Assembly: GCA_030694835.1 (NCBI GenBank)
Contig: JAUYUF010000290.1
Location: 1 to 31,643 of the forward strand
Direction: 5' to 3'
DNA length: 31,643 nucleotides
Origin: Flavobacteriaceae bacterium
GTDB taxonomy: Bacteria; Bacteroidota; Bacteroidia; Flavobacteriales; Flavobacteriaceae
Below are positions 8,438-15,762 of the stretch, one piece after another. The notes under the pieces are model-generated. The model ran no database searches. It had not been told where the DNA came from and saw only the letters and a program-made list of their open reading frames with translations. The stretch's first letter is position 1, and every line of letters begins with the position of its first letter. The translations under genes and the position numbers were made by a program.

Positions 8438-8929
8438 TTAGTTTAGCTTAACATCTTTTAACATATCACCAATAACTTTTAATTGTTTTTCTTTTGATGA
8501 TAATTCTTCTTTAATAACTTTTTCAGCAATACTGATAGATAATTCTGCAACTTGATTTTTTAATTCAACAATAGCCGCTTGTTTTTCATTTTCTATCGTA
8601 AATTTAGCTTGCTCTATTAACTTTGATGATTGCTTTTTGGCTTCATCTCTTGCTTCAGAAATCAATTTATCTTTAATTTCTTTTGCATCCTTCATCATTG
8701 CATCTCTTTCAGCTCGTGCTTCTTTAAGAATACGCTCATTATCAGCTTTTAAATTTAGCATTTCTAAACGTGCTTTTTCTGCAGATAATAATGCATCATT
8801 TATAGAGTCTTCTCTTTCTTTAACAGCATTTAATATCGGTTTCCATGCCAATTTTTTCAACAAAAAGAAAAATGCCAAGAAAATAATGGTAGTCCAAAAT
8901 ATTAAACTTTCAGGTGCTACAAAATTCAT
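8438..8929 (-). CDS. atpF: F1F0 ATP synthase subunit b
   Basis: A 163-aa peripheral-stalk subunit. One N-terminal membrane helix (LIFWTTIIFLAFFFLLKKLAW, about residues 9-29) is followed by WKPILNAVKEREDSINDAL and a long charged Ala/Glu/Lys coiled coil to the end, the normal architecture of b. It would dimerise and hold the alpha3-beta3 head against the rotor. It is the first gene after the hairpin that follows atpE, so its expression may be lower than that of atpE. Confidence 0.95.
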   Translation of the reverse strand: MNFVAPESLIFWTTIIFLAFFFLLKKLAWKPILNAVKEREDSINDALLSAEKARLEMLNLKADNERILKEARAERDAMMKDAKEIKDKLISEARDEAKKQSSKLIEQAKFTIENEKQAAIVELKNQVAELSISIAEKVIKEELSSKEKQLKVIGDMLKDVKLN

Positions 8930-8962
8930 AATTTATATTTTATTATTTATTTACAATCTTAT

Positions 8963-9000
8963 AAAAATCAAACACTTTAACCAACCGTTAAAGTGTTTGA
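8963..9000 (-). terminator. Intra-operon terminator-like hairpin between atpE and atpF
   Basis: On the minus strand a 14-bp perfect stem (9000-8987 with 8981-8968; arms TCAAACACTTTAAC and GTTAAAGTGTTTGA) closes a 5-nt loop GGTTG and is followed by TTTTT. It begins 9 nt after the atpE stop codon and ends 33 nt before the atpF start. The form fits a partial rho-independent terminator or a 3'-stabilising hairpin. Both would raise atpE mRNA relative to downstream genes, suiting the many c subunits per complex; that role is inferred. Confidence 0.8.
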
Positions 9001-9009
9001 AATAAAAAT

Positions 9010-9210
9010 TTACTTTGCGATTAACGCAACTACCACAGCGAAAAGTGCAACACCTTCAATAAGTGCAGCAGCAATAATCATTGCAGTTTGAATTTTTGCA
9101 GCAGCTTCAGGTTGACGCGCAATTGCATCCATAGCTGAACCACCAATTTTACCAATACCTAAACCTGCGCCAATTGCAGCAAGTCCAGCACCAATTCCTG
9201 CTAATACCAT
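9010..9210 (-). CDS. atpE: F1F0 ATP synthase subunit c
   Basis: A 66-aa proteolipid of two membrane helices. Helix 1 carries the tightly packed Gly pattern GAGLAAIGAGLGIGKIGGSA, the loop has ARQPE, and helix 2 has the ion-carrying Glu52 in ALIEGVAL. Several copies form the rotor ring. Glu followed by Gly, without the Thr/Ser and helix-1 Gln that line sodium sites, points to proton use. Length and loop are normal. A strong hairpin follows the stop and may give this gene higher mRNA levels. Confidence 0.96.
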   Translation of the reverse strand: MVLAGIGAGLAAIGAGLGIGKIGGSAMDAIARQPEAAAKIQTAMIIAAALIEGVALFAVVVALIAK

Positions 9211-9246
9211 AATCTAAAATTTATTATTATTAATTAAACATTCTTA

Positions 9247-10338
9247 TTAATGATGATCATCGGCTACTGCCTGACCAATAAATAGTGCTGATAACAAGGT
9301 AAAAACATACGCTTGTAAGGCAGCAACTAGCATTTCTAACATACTCATAAAAATGACAAATGCACCAGAAATTGGTGAAACTGCCACGGTTTTAAATATA
9401 AATATCAAAGAAACTAAACTTAATATGATAATATGTCCCGCAGCAATATTTGCAAAAAGACGTATCATTAATGCAAAAGGCTTTGTTAACATCCCAATAA
9501 TTTCTATCGGAACCATAATTGGATAAAGAGCCTTGGGTACTGGAGGCATTAAAATATGTTTCCAATAATATTTATTCCCACTAAAAGTAGTAATCAAAAA
9601 AGTGAAAGAAGCCAGCACAAAGGTAAAAGCTATATTTCCTGTTAAGTTAGCACTAAATGGGAAAAATGGAATCAATCCGATTAAATTGTTAATCCAGATA
9701 AAAAAGAAAATTGATAATAAATACGGCATGTATTTAGCGTAATTTTTCTTTCCAATATTAGGTATAGCAATATCATCGCGTACAAACAAAATTAATGGTT
9801 CCATAAAACCCGCAATTCCTTTAGGTGCGCCATTATTTAATTTATATGATTTTGCTACTGCTGTGAATATTAAAAATAAAATCACAACCGATAATAACAT
9901 CGAAAAAACCAATTTAGTAATCGAGAAATTAAGTGGTCTTACCGAATAATCTAAGGCTTCTGCATGTCCATCATGAATTTTATCAGCATAGAATATATTG
10001 TCATGAATTCTAACAAATTTTTGACCTTTCTTCTCTACAACAACTTCACCATTATTATCGTGATGAAATTCACTCGATAAAAATGTTACCAACCCATTAT
10101 CAGTATATAAAATAATTGGGAGTGGCATGGAATATGAAACACCGTTCCAATTAAATAGATGAAATTCATGAGAATCTGCAATGTGATGATTAATTAAATC
10201 ACTAGCGCTAAACTCCTTTTCGGTCTGTTTTTCAGACGCGTGCTCAACTTCAGGCTCTTGGCTATAAGAAATTTGAACAAACGTGAATAGCATCGCAATC
10301 GCTAATAAAACTATTTTGAGTGGTTTTGTAGCTATCAT
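9247..10338 (-). CDS. atpB: F1F0 ATP synthase subunit a, with N-terminal extension
   Basis: A 363-aa membrane subunit that forms the proton half-channels beside the c ring. The essential Arg is R293 in LMIRLFANIAAGH; other family marks are NNLIGLIPFF and the final helices with AALQAYVFTLL. It is about 90-100 residues longer than E. coli subunit a. The extra N-terminus has a signal-peptide-like segment (IVLLAIAMLFTFVQISYSQ, about 9-27) and a hydrophilic, His- and Glu-rich domain (28-140) before the first channel helix. Such extensions are known in Bacteroidota. The domain would face the periplasm after cleavage; its role is not known. The gap to the preceding gene is 69 nt. Confidence 0.95.
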   Translation of the reverse strand: MIATKPLKIVLLAIAMLFTFVQISYSQEPEVEHASEKQTEKEFSASDLINHHIADSHEFHLFNWNGVSYSMPLPIILYTDNGLVTFLSSEFHHDNNGEVVVEKKGQKFVRIHDNIFYADKIHDGHAEALDYSVRPLNFSITKLVFSMLLSVVILFLIFTAVAKSYKLNNGAPKGIAGFMEPLILFVRDDIAIPNIGKKNYAKYMPYLLSIFFFIWINNLIGLIPFFPFSANLTGNIAFTFVLASFTFLITTFSGNKYYWKHILMPPVPKALYPIMVPIEIIGMLTKPFALMIRLFANIAAGHIIILSLVSLIFIFKTVAVSPISGAFVIFMSMLEMLVAALQAYVFTLLSALFIGQAVADDHH

Positions 10339-10407
10339 TTACATTAATATTGTTTACTTCCTTAAAAATTTGGTGCAAAAGTAAACAATTAATTCAAAAA
10401 TATAAAC

Positions 10408-10803
10408 TTATTCTTTAGGTATTGAGTTTAAAAGTTTAATGGAATAGAAGATTTCGAAAAATAAAAACAAAAAATAGGGAACAAAAAAAGCAATAACATC
10501 GGGTATATAATTAATTTTTTCTGATTGTATTAAAGGTAATAAGAATATTACTGATGCTAACATTTTTAGTAAACTCAAAGCCATAAAAGCAAACCCAGTT
10601 TTTTCGAAGAAAATATTTTTTACGGCTATCAATGACAATAATATTAAAAATGTTATAGTAAAATGAAAAAAGTAAATTGTGGAAGTATTGTAATAAAATG
10701 TTATTGAATCAAAAATGTTTTTTTGAAATAAATACTGAGCAACAAATAATAAAATAGTTAACCCGAGTAAATATTTTAATAAATGCTTAATCTCTTTTTT
10801 CAT
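10408..10803 (-). CDS. Small four-helix membrane protein of the atp operon
   Basis: A 131-aa protein with four predicted membrane helices (about residues 8-27, 40-61, 71-92 and 102-124) and Lys-rich termini (MKKEIKHLLK, SIKLLNSIPKE). No conserved catalytic motif is visible. Its start overlaps the atpZ end by 17 nt and it precedes atpB. That is the place taken by atpI-type genes, which encode small membrane proteins helping assembly of the c ring or ion supply. It could be a divergent AtpI or a flavobacterial DUF family (possibly DUF6168, from memory). Function is inferred from position only. Confidence 0.7.
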   Translation of the reverse strand: MKKEIKHLLKYLLGLTILLFVAQYLFQKNIFDSITFYYNTSTIYFFHFTITFLILLSLIAVKNIFFEKTGFAFMALSLLKMLASVIFLLPLIQSEKINYIPDVIAFFVPYFLFLFFEIFYSIKLLNSIPKE

Positions 10804-11023
10804 CTTCTTTACTCATTAATATAACTCGTTTTATTACTAAATACAAAGAACCAAAAACTGCTAATAGCGATAGTATAACTGTAAATAAACTATAATTATT
10901 TGGGTATTTTTCATCAAGCCATTGTCCAACAAAAGCAGCAATAGTAATTGTTATAGCCATTTGAAAAACAACTGACGAGAAATAAATGTATTTATTAATA
11001 GGTTTATCAGATTGATTGTCCAT
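10787..11023 (-). CDS. atpZ: AtpZ/AtpI-family ATP synthase accessory protein
   Basis: A 78-aa protein with two membrane helices (YFSSVVFQMAITITIAAFVG and SLFTVILSLLAVFGSLYLVI) joined by a loop WLDEKYPNNY. This fits the AtpZ pattern of GxxLDxxF-like loops between two helices. AtpZ with AtpI is reported to act in Mg2+/Ca2+ transport or c-ring assembly for F-ATPase. The ATG at 11023 is preferred; an in-frame GTG at 11050 would extend it by nine residues. It overlaps the bactofilin gene by 17 nt and the next gene by 17 nt, so the three are probably translationally coupled. Confidence 0.8.
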   Translation of the reverse strand: MDNQSDKPINKYIYFSSVVFQMAITITIAAFVGQWLDEKYPNNYSLFTVILSLLAVFGSLYLVIKRVILMSKEDEKRD

Positions 11024-11399
11024 TACTTTTTTCTTCAGTATAATTGACACCTTTCATGTTACAGGAAGCATTAAAAGTAGCACCAGGTTCTACTGATAAC
11101 TTATTAATATTCACTTCTCCATTAATTACAGCATTCGATTTTAAAGAAAGTGTATTGCTTACATAAAGTTTTCCAGTGAAAATTCCTTCAATATCGGCAT
11201 CACCACAAATGATGGTTCCTTTTATAATACTATCTTTTCCAATAACAATTTTTCCTTTTATATTGATTGTTCCTTCTATATTTCCATCAATTCGAAAATC
11301 GCCTTCTGAAATTAAATTACCAACAAATGAAGTGTTTTTTCCAATTACATTTCTTTCTAATATGAGTATTTCTGGCTTTGGTTTCTTTTCTGAAAACAT
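11007..11399 (-). CDS. Bactofilin (polymer-forming cytoskeletal protein)
   Basis: A 130-aa bactofilin: a short polar N-tail (about 1-16), then a right-handed beta-helix of repeated turns (NLISEGDFRIDGNIEGTI, GKIVIGKDSIIKGTIICGDADIEG, KLYVSNTLSLKSNAVINGEV, NKLSVEPGATFNASCNM). Bactofilins polymerise without nucleotides into membrane-associated filaments that scaffold cell-wall enzymes or shape and motility proteins. Length is typical. It sits 4 nt after the SprE-like gene and overlaps atpZ, so it belongs to the same transcript as the ATP synthase genes. Confidence 0.9.
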   Translation of the reverse strand: MFSEKKPKPEILILERNVIGKNTSFVGNLISEGDFRIDGNIEGTINIKGKIVIGKDSIIKGTIICGDADIEGIFTGKLYVSNTLSLKSNAVINGEVNINKLSVEPGATFNASCNMKGVNYTEEKSNGQSI

Positions 11400-11403
11400 G
11401 ATA

Positions 11404-13548
11404 TTAATTGTTTTTTAAAGTATTGATAACTTCTATTGCTTTTTTCCCCTCTTCTGTATTTGGGTAGGTTAAAGCTACAAATTCTAATGCGGTTTTAAAA
11501 GATGATACGCCGTCTATTTTACCAATTGTAAATGCTTTTAATAATTCAAATTTAGGGATTAAATCTGTTTGACTATAATCAGGAATTACTTTTTTCAATT
11601 GTTTTAAAACCTCATCGTATTGTTCATCTTCATATAATAAGAATATATTTTTATAAACTTTTTCTGGTGTATTTTCATTGATTGAAATATCTATTGTTTT
11701 TTCCGTTTTTTGAACCAAAGTTGCATATAACGAATTTGGATGTTGTTCAACAATTTGATTTCTTAACTGATTCGCTTTTTGCTCATTTGTGGTGCTATAA
11801 ATACGATATAAATGATATTTAGCTGGTAAATAAAAAGATCCGTTTTCACCAAAAGAAAGCACTTTTTCAAATCTATTAACAGCTAAATCATTTCTTAAAA
11901 ATTGTTCTTTATAAATCAGACCGAGTTTATAATAAGCTTCATTTCTAACTTGCTGAATACTGTCAATCTGCTTTTGATCTGTTGGAATACTAGTTAAATA
12001 ATAATCAGGATTTAATCTTGCATCTAAAACAGTATTTTTATCTGTAATTTCGGTGTTTGTGCTAGATAAATTATTGTTTTTCCAATTATCTACTAATGAA
12101 CGATTTCCCCATTTTTTTTGAAAGTCGCTTATTCCAGCTTTAACAATTTCAGGATTATAAAAATACCATTTTCCCGTATTGTTCTCTTTAATTTTAACAA
12201 GTTTTAAGTTTGCTTCAAGATTATTAAGAGCAGTTTTTTTATCAGACTTTATTCGCTCAATTAAAGTGTTGACAAAAGTTGTTTTTTCATCATCACTCAT
12301 GTTCGCTAATCTTAAAATACTGTCGTTTGTTTGAGCCAAATTTTCGTTTAGTATAACATCATCTAAACTTTTTCTAATTCGTTTAATTTTCAATACTCTC
12401 TTAGTATTTTGATTTTCAGAAAAATTTAAAACACTATCATAATAACTGCCAGAAGAAATATAATTTCCTTTGTTAAAATGAATATTTCCCAGAGCTTCAT
12501 AGGAAAGTTCTTTCTGAAAACGATCTGCATTTTTGGCTCCAGCAGACTTTTTAAATTGCTTTTCAGCCTCATCTATGTTTTTGTTTTTAAGATAAACCAT
12601 TCCTAAATGGTAATGCAGTCTGTCTAAATAAGCTCTATTGTCTCTATCTTTAATTAACTCATTCAATTTCTGAGTCATTTTTTTAACATCTCCAGTATTT
12701 TCGAAGTTTTTAGCCTGTTCTATTTCAGCGTTTATTTGATACTTAAATGGAGCTTTTTTATTTGAAATTATTTTTTGAAATGCATAATTTGATGAGTCTA
12801 TTTTTTTCTCTTGGCGGTATAATTGACCTAAAATCATTGAATTTCTAGATGATTGCTCCAATTTATCAGAAATAATTATCGATTTGTTTAAGTGATTTAT
12901 CACTTGCTGAGTACTATCAGAATATTTATAAGCCATCGCTAAAGCAGTGTATGCATCAAATCTATCTTTATCTGATAATTTATTATTTTTAAGCAACGCT
13001 TTCAATGAAAGTATCGATATATCTTCATTTTGTAGGCGAAGATTTGTTTTGGCTTGCCAAATTTTAGTTTCATTAATTAAATCAGCGTTTGGATAATTTT
13101 TAATCACATAATTAAATGCTTCTAAAGCTGGAACGAACCGCTGAGAATAATATCTAGATTTTCCTAACAATAAATACGCATTATCAATTTGAGGATTACG
13201 TTCTTTATTATAGAAATTCATAGAATGCTTTTGAATGGCTTTTACGGCTTTTTCTTCTGCTTTTGTAAAAGCTTCAGAAGAATTATCAGCTGTGGCGGTC
13301 ATTCCCGGAAGCGCTAGTTCATCAATTTTTAGTGGTTCAATGGGCAAAACTTCCCAATAATTATCACTATAATTATTATTGAGCTGTTTTATTCCATCTT
13401 CAAATGCTAACTGACCGTTATAAAGCACATTATACTTAGCTGAAAATGAGTGAAAACTTCGATTTAAAAAAGCATTTTTCCGAGTTGAACACCCTGTTAA
13501 TATAAGAATACTAACTGTAATAAAAACAACATTAATCTTTTTATTCAA
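11404..13548 (-). CDS. sprE: SprE/PorW-like TPR lipoprotein (gliding / type IX secretion)
   Basis: A 714-aa lipoprotein. The signal peptide ends in lipobox LTGC (Cys20), followed by STRKNAFLNRSFHSFSAKYNVLYNG, a segment I associate with SprE (Flavobacterium) and PorW (Porphyromonas), outer-membrane lipoproteins needed for gliding and type IX secretion. TPR-like helices cover about residues 115-390 (NAYLLLGKSRYYSQRFVPALEAF, LHYHLGMVYLKNKNIDEAEKQF, YEALGNIHFNKGNYISSGSYYD) and 545-650. It is shorter than the about 870 aa I recall for F. johnsoniae SprE. The start is a TTG at 13548: an in-frame stop lies just upstream and no ATG occurs before the lipobox. It is probably the first gene of the operon. 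The TPR-lipoprotein call is firm; the SprE identity is likely. Confidence 0.75.
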   Translation of the reverse strand: MNKKINVVFITVSILILTGCSTRKNAFLNRSFHSFSAKYNVLYNGQLAFEDGIKQLNNNYSDNYWEVLPIEPLKIDELALPGMTATADNSSEAFTKAEEKAVKAIQKHSMNFYNKERNPQIDNAYLLLGKSRYYSQRFVPALEAFNYVIKNYPNADLINETKIWQAKTNLRLQNEDISILSLKALLKNNKLSDKDRFDAYTALAMAYKYSDSTQQVINHLNKSIIISDKLEQSSRNSMILGQLYRQEKKIDSSNYAFQKIISNKKAPFKYQINAEIEQAKNFENTGDVKKMTQKLNELIKDRDNRAYLDRLHYHLGMVYLKNKNIDEAEKQFKKSAGAKNADRFQKELSYEALGNIHFNKGNYISSGSYYDSVLNFSENQNTKRVLKIKRIRKSLDDVILNENLAQTNDSILRLANMSDDEKTTFVNTLIERIKSDKKTALNNLEANLKLVKIKENNTGKWYFYNPEIVKAGISDFQKKWGNRSLVDNWKNNNLSSTNTEITDKNTVLDARLNPDYYLTSIPTDQKQIDSIQQVRNEAYYKLGLIYKEQFLRNDLAVNRFEKVLSFGENGSFYLPAKYHLYRIYSTTNEQKANQLRNQIVEQHPNSLYATLVQKTEKTIDISINENTPEKVYKNIFLLYEDEQYDEVLKQLKKVIPDYSQTDLIPKFELLKAFTIGKIDGVSSFKTALEFVALTYPNTEEGKKAIEVINTLKNN

Positions 13549-13694
13549 AATATTTTAATTTATATTATAACAGAAATTTATTAAATTTATTACAAATAGG
13601 TTTGGTTCGTAAAAATACAAATTAATCTAAAAAATAAGCCTAACTTTTTTCAGGATAATTGAATATTGTTGCTTAAAAATTTAAAAATACTACT

Positions 13695-14648
13695 TTAAAC
13701 AAAGCGTTTCACAATTTCTTTAACTGATTCTATCTTTTTAGTATATTCAATACTTGGTCCGGCAACCCAAACAGTTTTATAAGTAGCTTTAGTTGCAGCT
13801 TTGGTAACTGCTGATGTTCCGACCATAAATCGCAGCATTTTCACCCATTTTTTAAGTTTTTTATTTTTATTTAAAATGGTTTCAAGCCATGTTTGGTTGG
13901 TTCCAATTTTCTGAACATAATCTGTGTTGATAACAGTACATGGTGTTCCTGAAATTTTCTCGGTAACAACAATGTCTTTTTCTCCATAATAAACACAAGC
14001 TTGTTTGTATTCTTCAGAAATTTCCGCTTCCTCAGCTGCAATAAACGGACTTCCAATAGAGACTCCAATAGCACCTAATTTCATCATTTTATCTAGTTCA
14101 GCTTTATTCCCAACACCACCTGCAGAAATAACTGGAATGTTACAATTTTTAACTAATTCAGGAATTAATAATTCTGGTGATAAATTTCCTCGATGTCCAC
14201 CTGCTAAATTATTAACTGCTATAACCGCATCACAGCCTAATGATTCTACTTTTTTAGCGAAATCTAAATTAGTAACATCACAAAAGACTTTAATTCCTTT
14301 CGGTTTTGCCTTATTGATGGTATCTTCTGGGCTACCCAAAGAGGTGATAATAAAATCCGCTCCACATTCACAAATAACCTCTAACTGCTCGTGATATTTT
14401 ATATTTGATTTATTAACTATTAAATTAAATCCGTATGCACCGCCTTTTGGTTTTGCTGCTTTCAATGCTAAAATAGCTTCTTTTAGTAGATCAGCATTTC
14501 TAAAATTTAAGGCAGGAATACAAGCCGCAACTCCACTTTCCATTCCCGCTATAGACATTTTAACATTTGACACCAAAAACATAGGTGCCATTATTATTGG
14601 ATGTTGTATTTGCAAAAGGTCAGCCAAGTTTTGGTGTTTTGTATCCAT
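13695..14648 (-). CDS. NAD(P)H-dependent flavin oxidoreductase, nitronate monooxygenase family
   Basis: A 317-aa FMN-binding TIM-barrel enzyme of the nitronate monooxygenase / FabK-like family. Motifs: HPIIMAPM near the N-terminus (16-23), ITSLGSPED (101-109), AGGHRGN (149-155), whose His aligns with the catalytic His of class nitronate monooxygenases, and the FMN-phosphate loop AGGVG (176-180) with GVSIGSPFIAAEE. Members oxidise nitronates or act as flavin reductases or enoyl-ACP reductases; the His favours the nitronate/NADH:quinone branch over FabK. It stands alone, divergent from the LysE-type gene. The 146-nt spacer between it and the SprE-like gene shows no clear promoter or terminator. 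Cytoplasmic. Confidence 0.85.
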   Translation of the reverse strand: MDTKHQNLADLLQIQHPIIMAPMFLVSNVKMSIAGMESGVAACIPALNFRNADLLKEAILALKAAKPKGGAYGFNLIVNKSNIKYHEQLEVICECGADFIITSLGSPEDTINKAKPKGIKVFCDVTNLDFAKKVESLGCDAVIAVNNLAGGHRGNLSPELLIPELVKNCNIPVISAGGVGNKAELDKMMKLGAIGVSIGSPFIAAEEAEISEEYKQACVYYGEKDIVVTEKISGTPCTVINTDYVQKIGTNQTWLETILNKNKKLKKWVKMLRFMVGTSAVTKAATKATYKTVWVAGPSIEYTKKIESVKEIVKRFV

Positions 14649-14687
14649 TTTGATTAATTTTAATTATTTCAAATATAATAAATTTAA

Positions 14688-14699
14688 TATGCATGCATA
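14688..14699. repeat. Palindrome between divergent genes
   Basis: TATGCATGCATA is a perfect 12-bp palindrome in the 124-nt spacer between the divergent oxidoreductase and exporter genes. It could be an operator; alternating purine-pyrimidine sequence in A+T-rich DNA may also give it by chance. Confidence 0.35.
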
Positions 14700-14772
14700 A
14701 TATTATTATTGTAATTAATATCGGTATCATAAAATCATTAAAAAATGTAACTTTACACCAGTATTTAATGAT

Positions 14773-15441
14773 ATGACAGAAGATATTTTAAAAGCAATTC
14801 CAATAGGTATCAGTTTGGCATTTATGATTGGCCCCGTGTTTTTTATGCTTTTACACACCAGCATTGTTAAAGGGATTAGGGCTGCAATAGTTTTTAATTT
14901 AGGAGTTGTATTAGGCGATGTTGTTTTTATTTTAATGGCATACTTTGGAAGTCATCAATTGTTAGAAAGGCTTAAAGATGATCCAAATCTTTTTCTTCTT
15001 GGCGGAATGATTTTGTTTGTTTACGGACTAACTATGTACATTAAAAAAGCTGTCATCATTGTTCAAGATGAAGATTTAGTAATTCCCGAAGCCAATAATT
15101 ATCTGAGATTATTTGCCAAAGGATTTCTACTTAACTTTATTAATATTGGCGTTTTGGCGTTTTGGTTATTATTATTGGTTGGATTTGGATCTAATCTTGA
15201 AATGGACGGAAATAGAATATTTAATTTCTTTTTGGCAATTTTAGTTACTTATTTTATTATTGATTTAGGTAAAATATTTCTTGCTAAACAACTCCAAAAT
15301 AAATTAACCCCACCCATTATTTATAAAATTAAAAGAGGGATGGGATTATTATTAATGTTTTTTGGATTACTTATGTTATCAAAAGGATTATTGCCTAAAG
15401 ATCTGCTCAATGTTGATCAGTTAATTCACCTGATACAATAA
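14773..15441 (+). CDS. LysE/RhtB-family exporter
   Basis: A 222-aa inner-membrane transporter with about six helices. The opening LKAIPIGISLAFMIGPVFFMLL holds the family motif (G-x-x-x-GPxxF), followed by FNLGVVLGDVVFI and a C-terminal helix RGMGLLLMFFGLLML. LysE-type proteins export amino acids or similar small molecules using the ion gradient. The gene ends in codons LIHLIQ-TAA, and its last 20 bases contain the left copy of the direct repeat (15419-15437) that bounds the foreign island. Its native 3' end may therefore have been changed by the insertion. Substrate unknown. Confidence 0.85.
   Translation: MTEDILKAIPIGISLAFMIGPVFFMLLHTSIVKGIRAAIVFNLGVVLGDVVFILMAYFGSHQLLERLKDDPNLFLLGGMILFVYGLTMYIKKAVIIVQDEDLVIPEANNYLRLFAKGFLLNFINIGVLAFWLLLLVGFGSNLEMDGNRIFNFFLAILVTYFIIDLGKIFLAKQLQNKLTPPIIYKIKRGMGLLLMFFGLLMLSKGLLPKDLLNVDQLIHLIQ
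15419..15437. repeat. Left copy of island-flanking direct repeat
   Basis: AGTTAATT-CAC-CTGATACA matches the right copy at 20896-20914 (AGTTAATT-TTG-CTGATACA) at 16 of 19 positions, in the same orientation. It lies within the last codons of the LysE-type gene. It may be an attachment or recombination site; no integrase is seen. Confidence 0.5.
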
Positions 15442-15635
15442 GAAATATTTTCTTCAACCGACTTTGTAATCAGTTCTATAATTTTACGGTGTTCGTTTAG
15501 CCTCTCTTTTTCCAGCAAAGCCTGATCATTCTGAATACCACGGAAAGCCAGATACCCCAAAAGCAGGCAGGGGATTCCGATACCAAGAAAAAAGAGAAGA
15601 GGTATCTTTTTACGCTTCTGTATGGATATTTTCAT
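15426..15635 (-). pseudogene. Truncated histidine kinase N-terminus (paralogue of the intact island kinase)
   Basis: About 69 residues remain from the ATG at 15635: a Lys-rich start, one membrane helix (IPLLFFLGIGIPCLLLG), then GYLAFRGIQNDQALLEKE. The intact kinase at 18648-20681 has GYMALRGIRNDQALREKE at the same place after its first helix, so 14 of 18 residues agree. The frame then enters the last codons of the opposite-strand exporter gene and meets a stop at 15428; the sensor, HisKA and ATPase parts are absent. The break falls at the direct repeat 15419-15437. A palindrome TGTCAA-T-TTGACA (15636-15648) abuts the ATG. It is best read as the broken end of a second module; a functional small membrane protein is possible but less likely. 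Confidence 0.75.
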
Positions 15636-15701
15636 TGTCAATTTGACAGCCAATATAGTAAAAACAAGGCAGAAACAGGTATATTATAGGATATTCATTT
15701 T

Positions 15702-15736
15702 AATAAAAGGGGCACAACGACCAATCATTGTGCCCC
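15702..15736 (-). terminator. Terminator of the kinase-regulator-PD40 operon
   Basis: On the minus strand GGGGCACAA / TTGTGCCCC (15736-15728 and 15717-15709) is a 9-bp perfect stem with a 10-nt loop followed by TTTTATT. It lies about 26 nt after the PD40 gene stop and before the truncated kinase, separating the two as transcription units. Confidence 0.88.
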
Positions 15737-15762
15737 CTGATAATGCTCATATTGTGTGTCTT

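Noticed and set aside
14688..14699. TATGCATGCATA palindrome as a confirmed operator
   Set aside because: A short palindrome in A+T-rich DNA with no repeat elsewhere in the window; kept only as a low-confidence feature.
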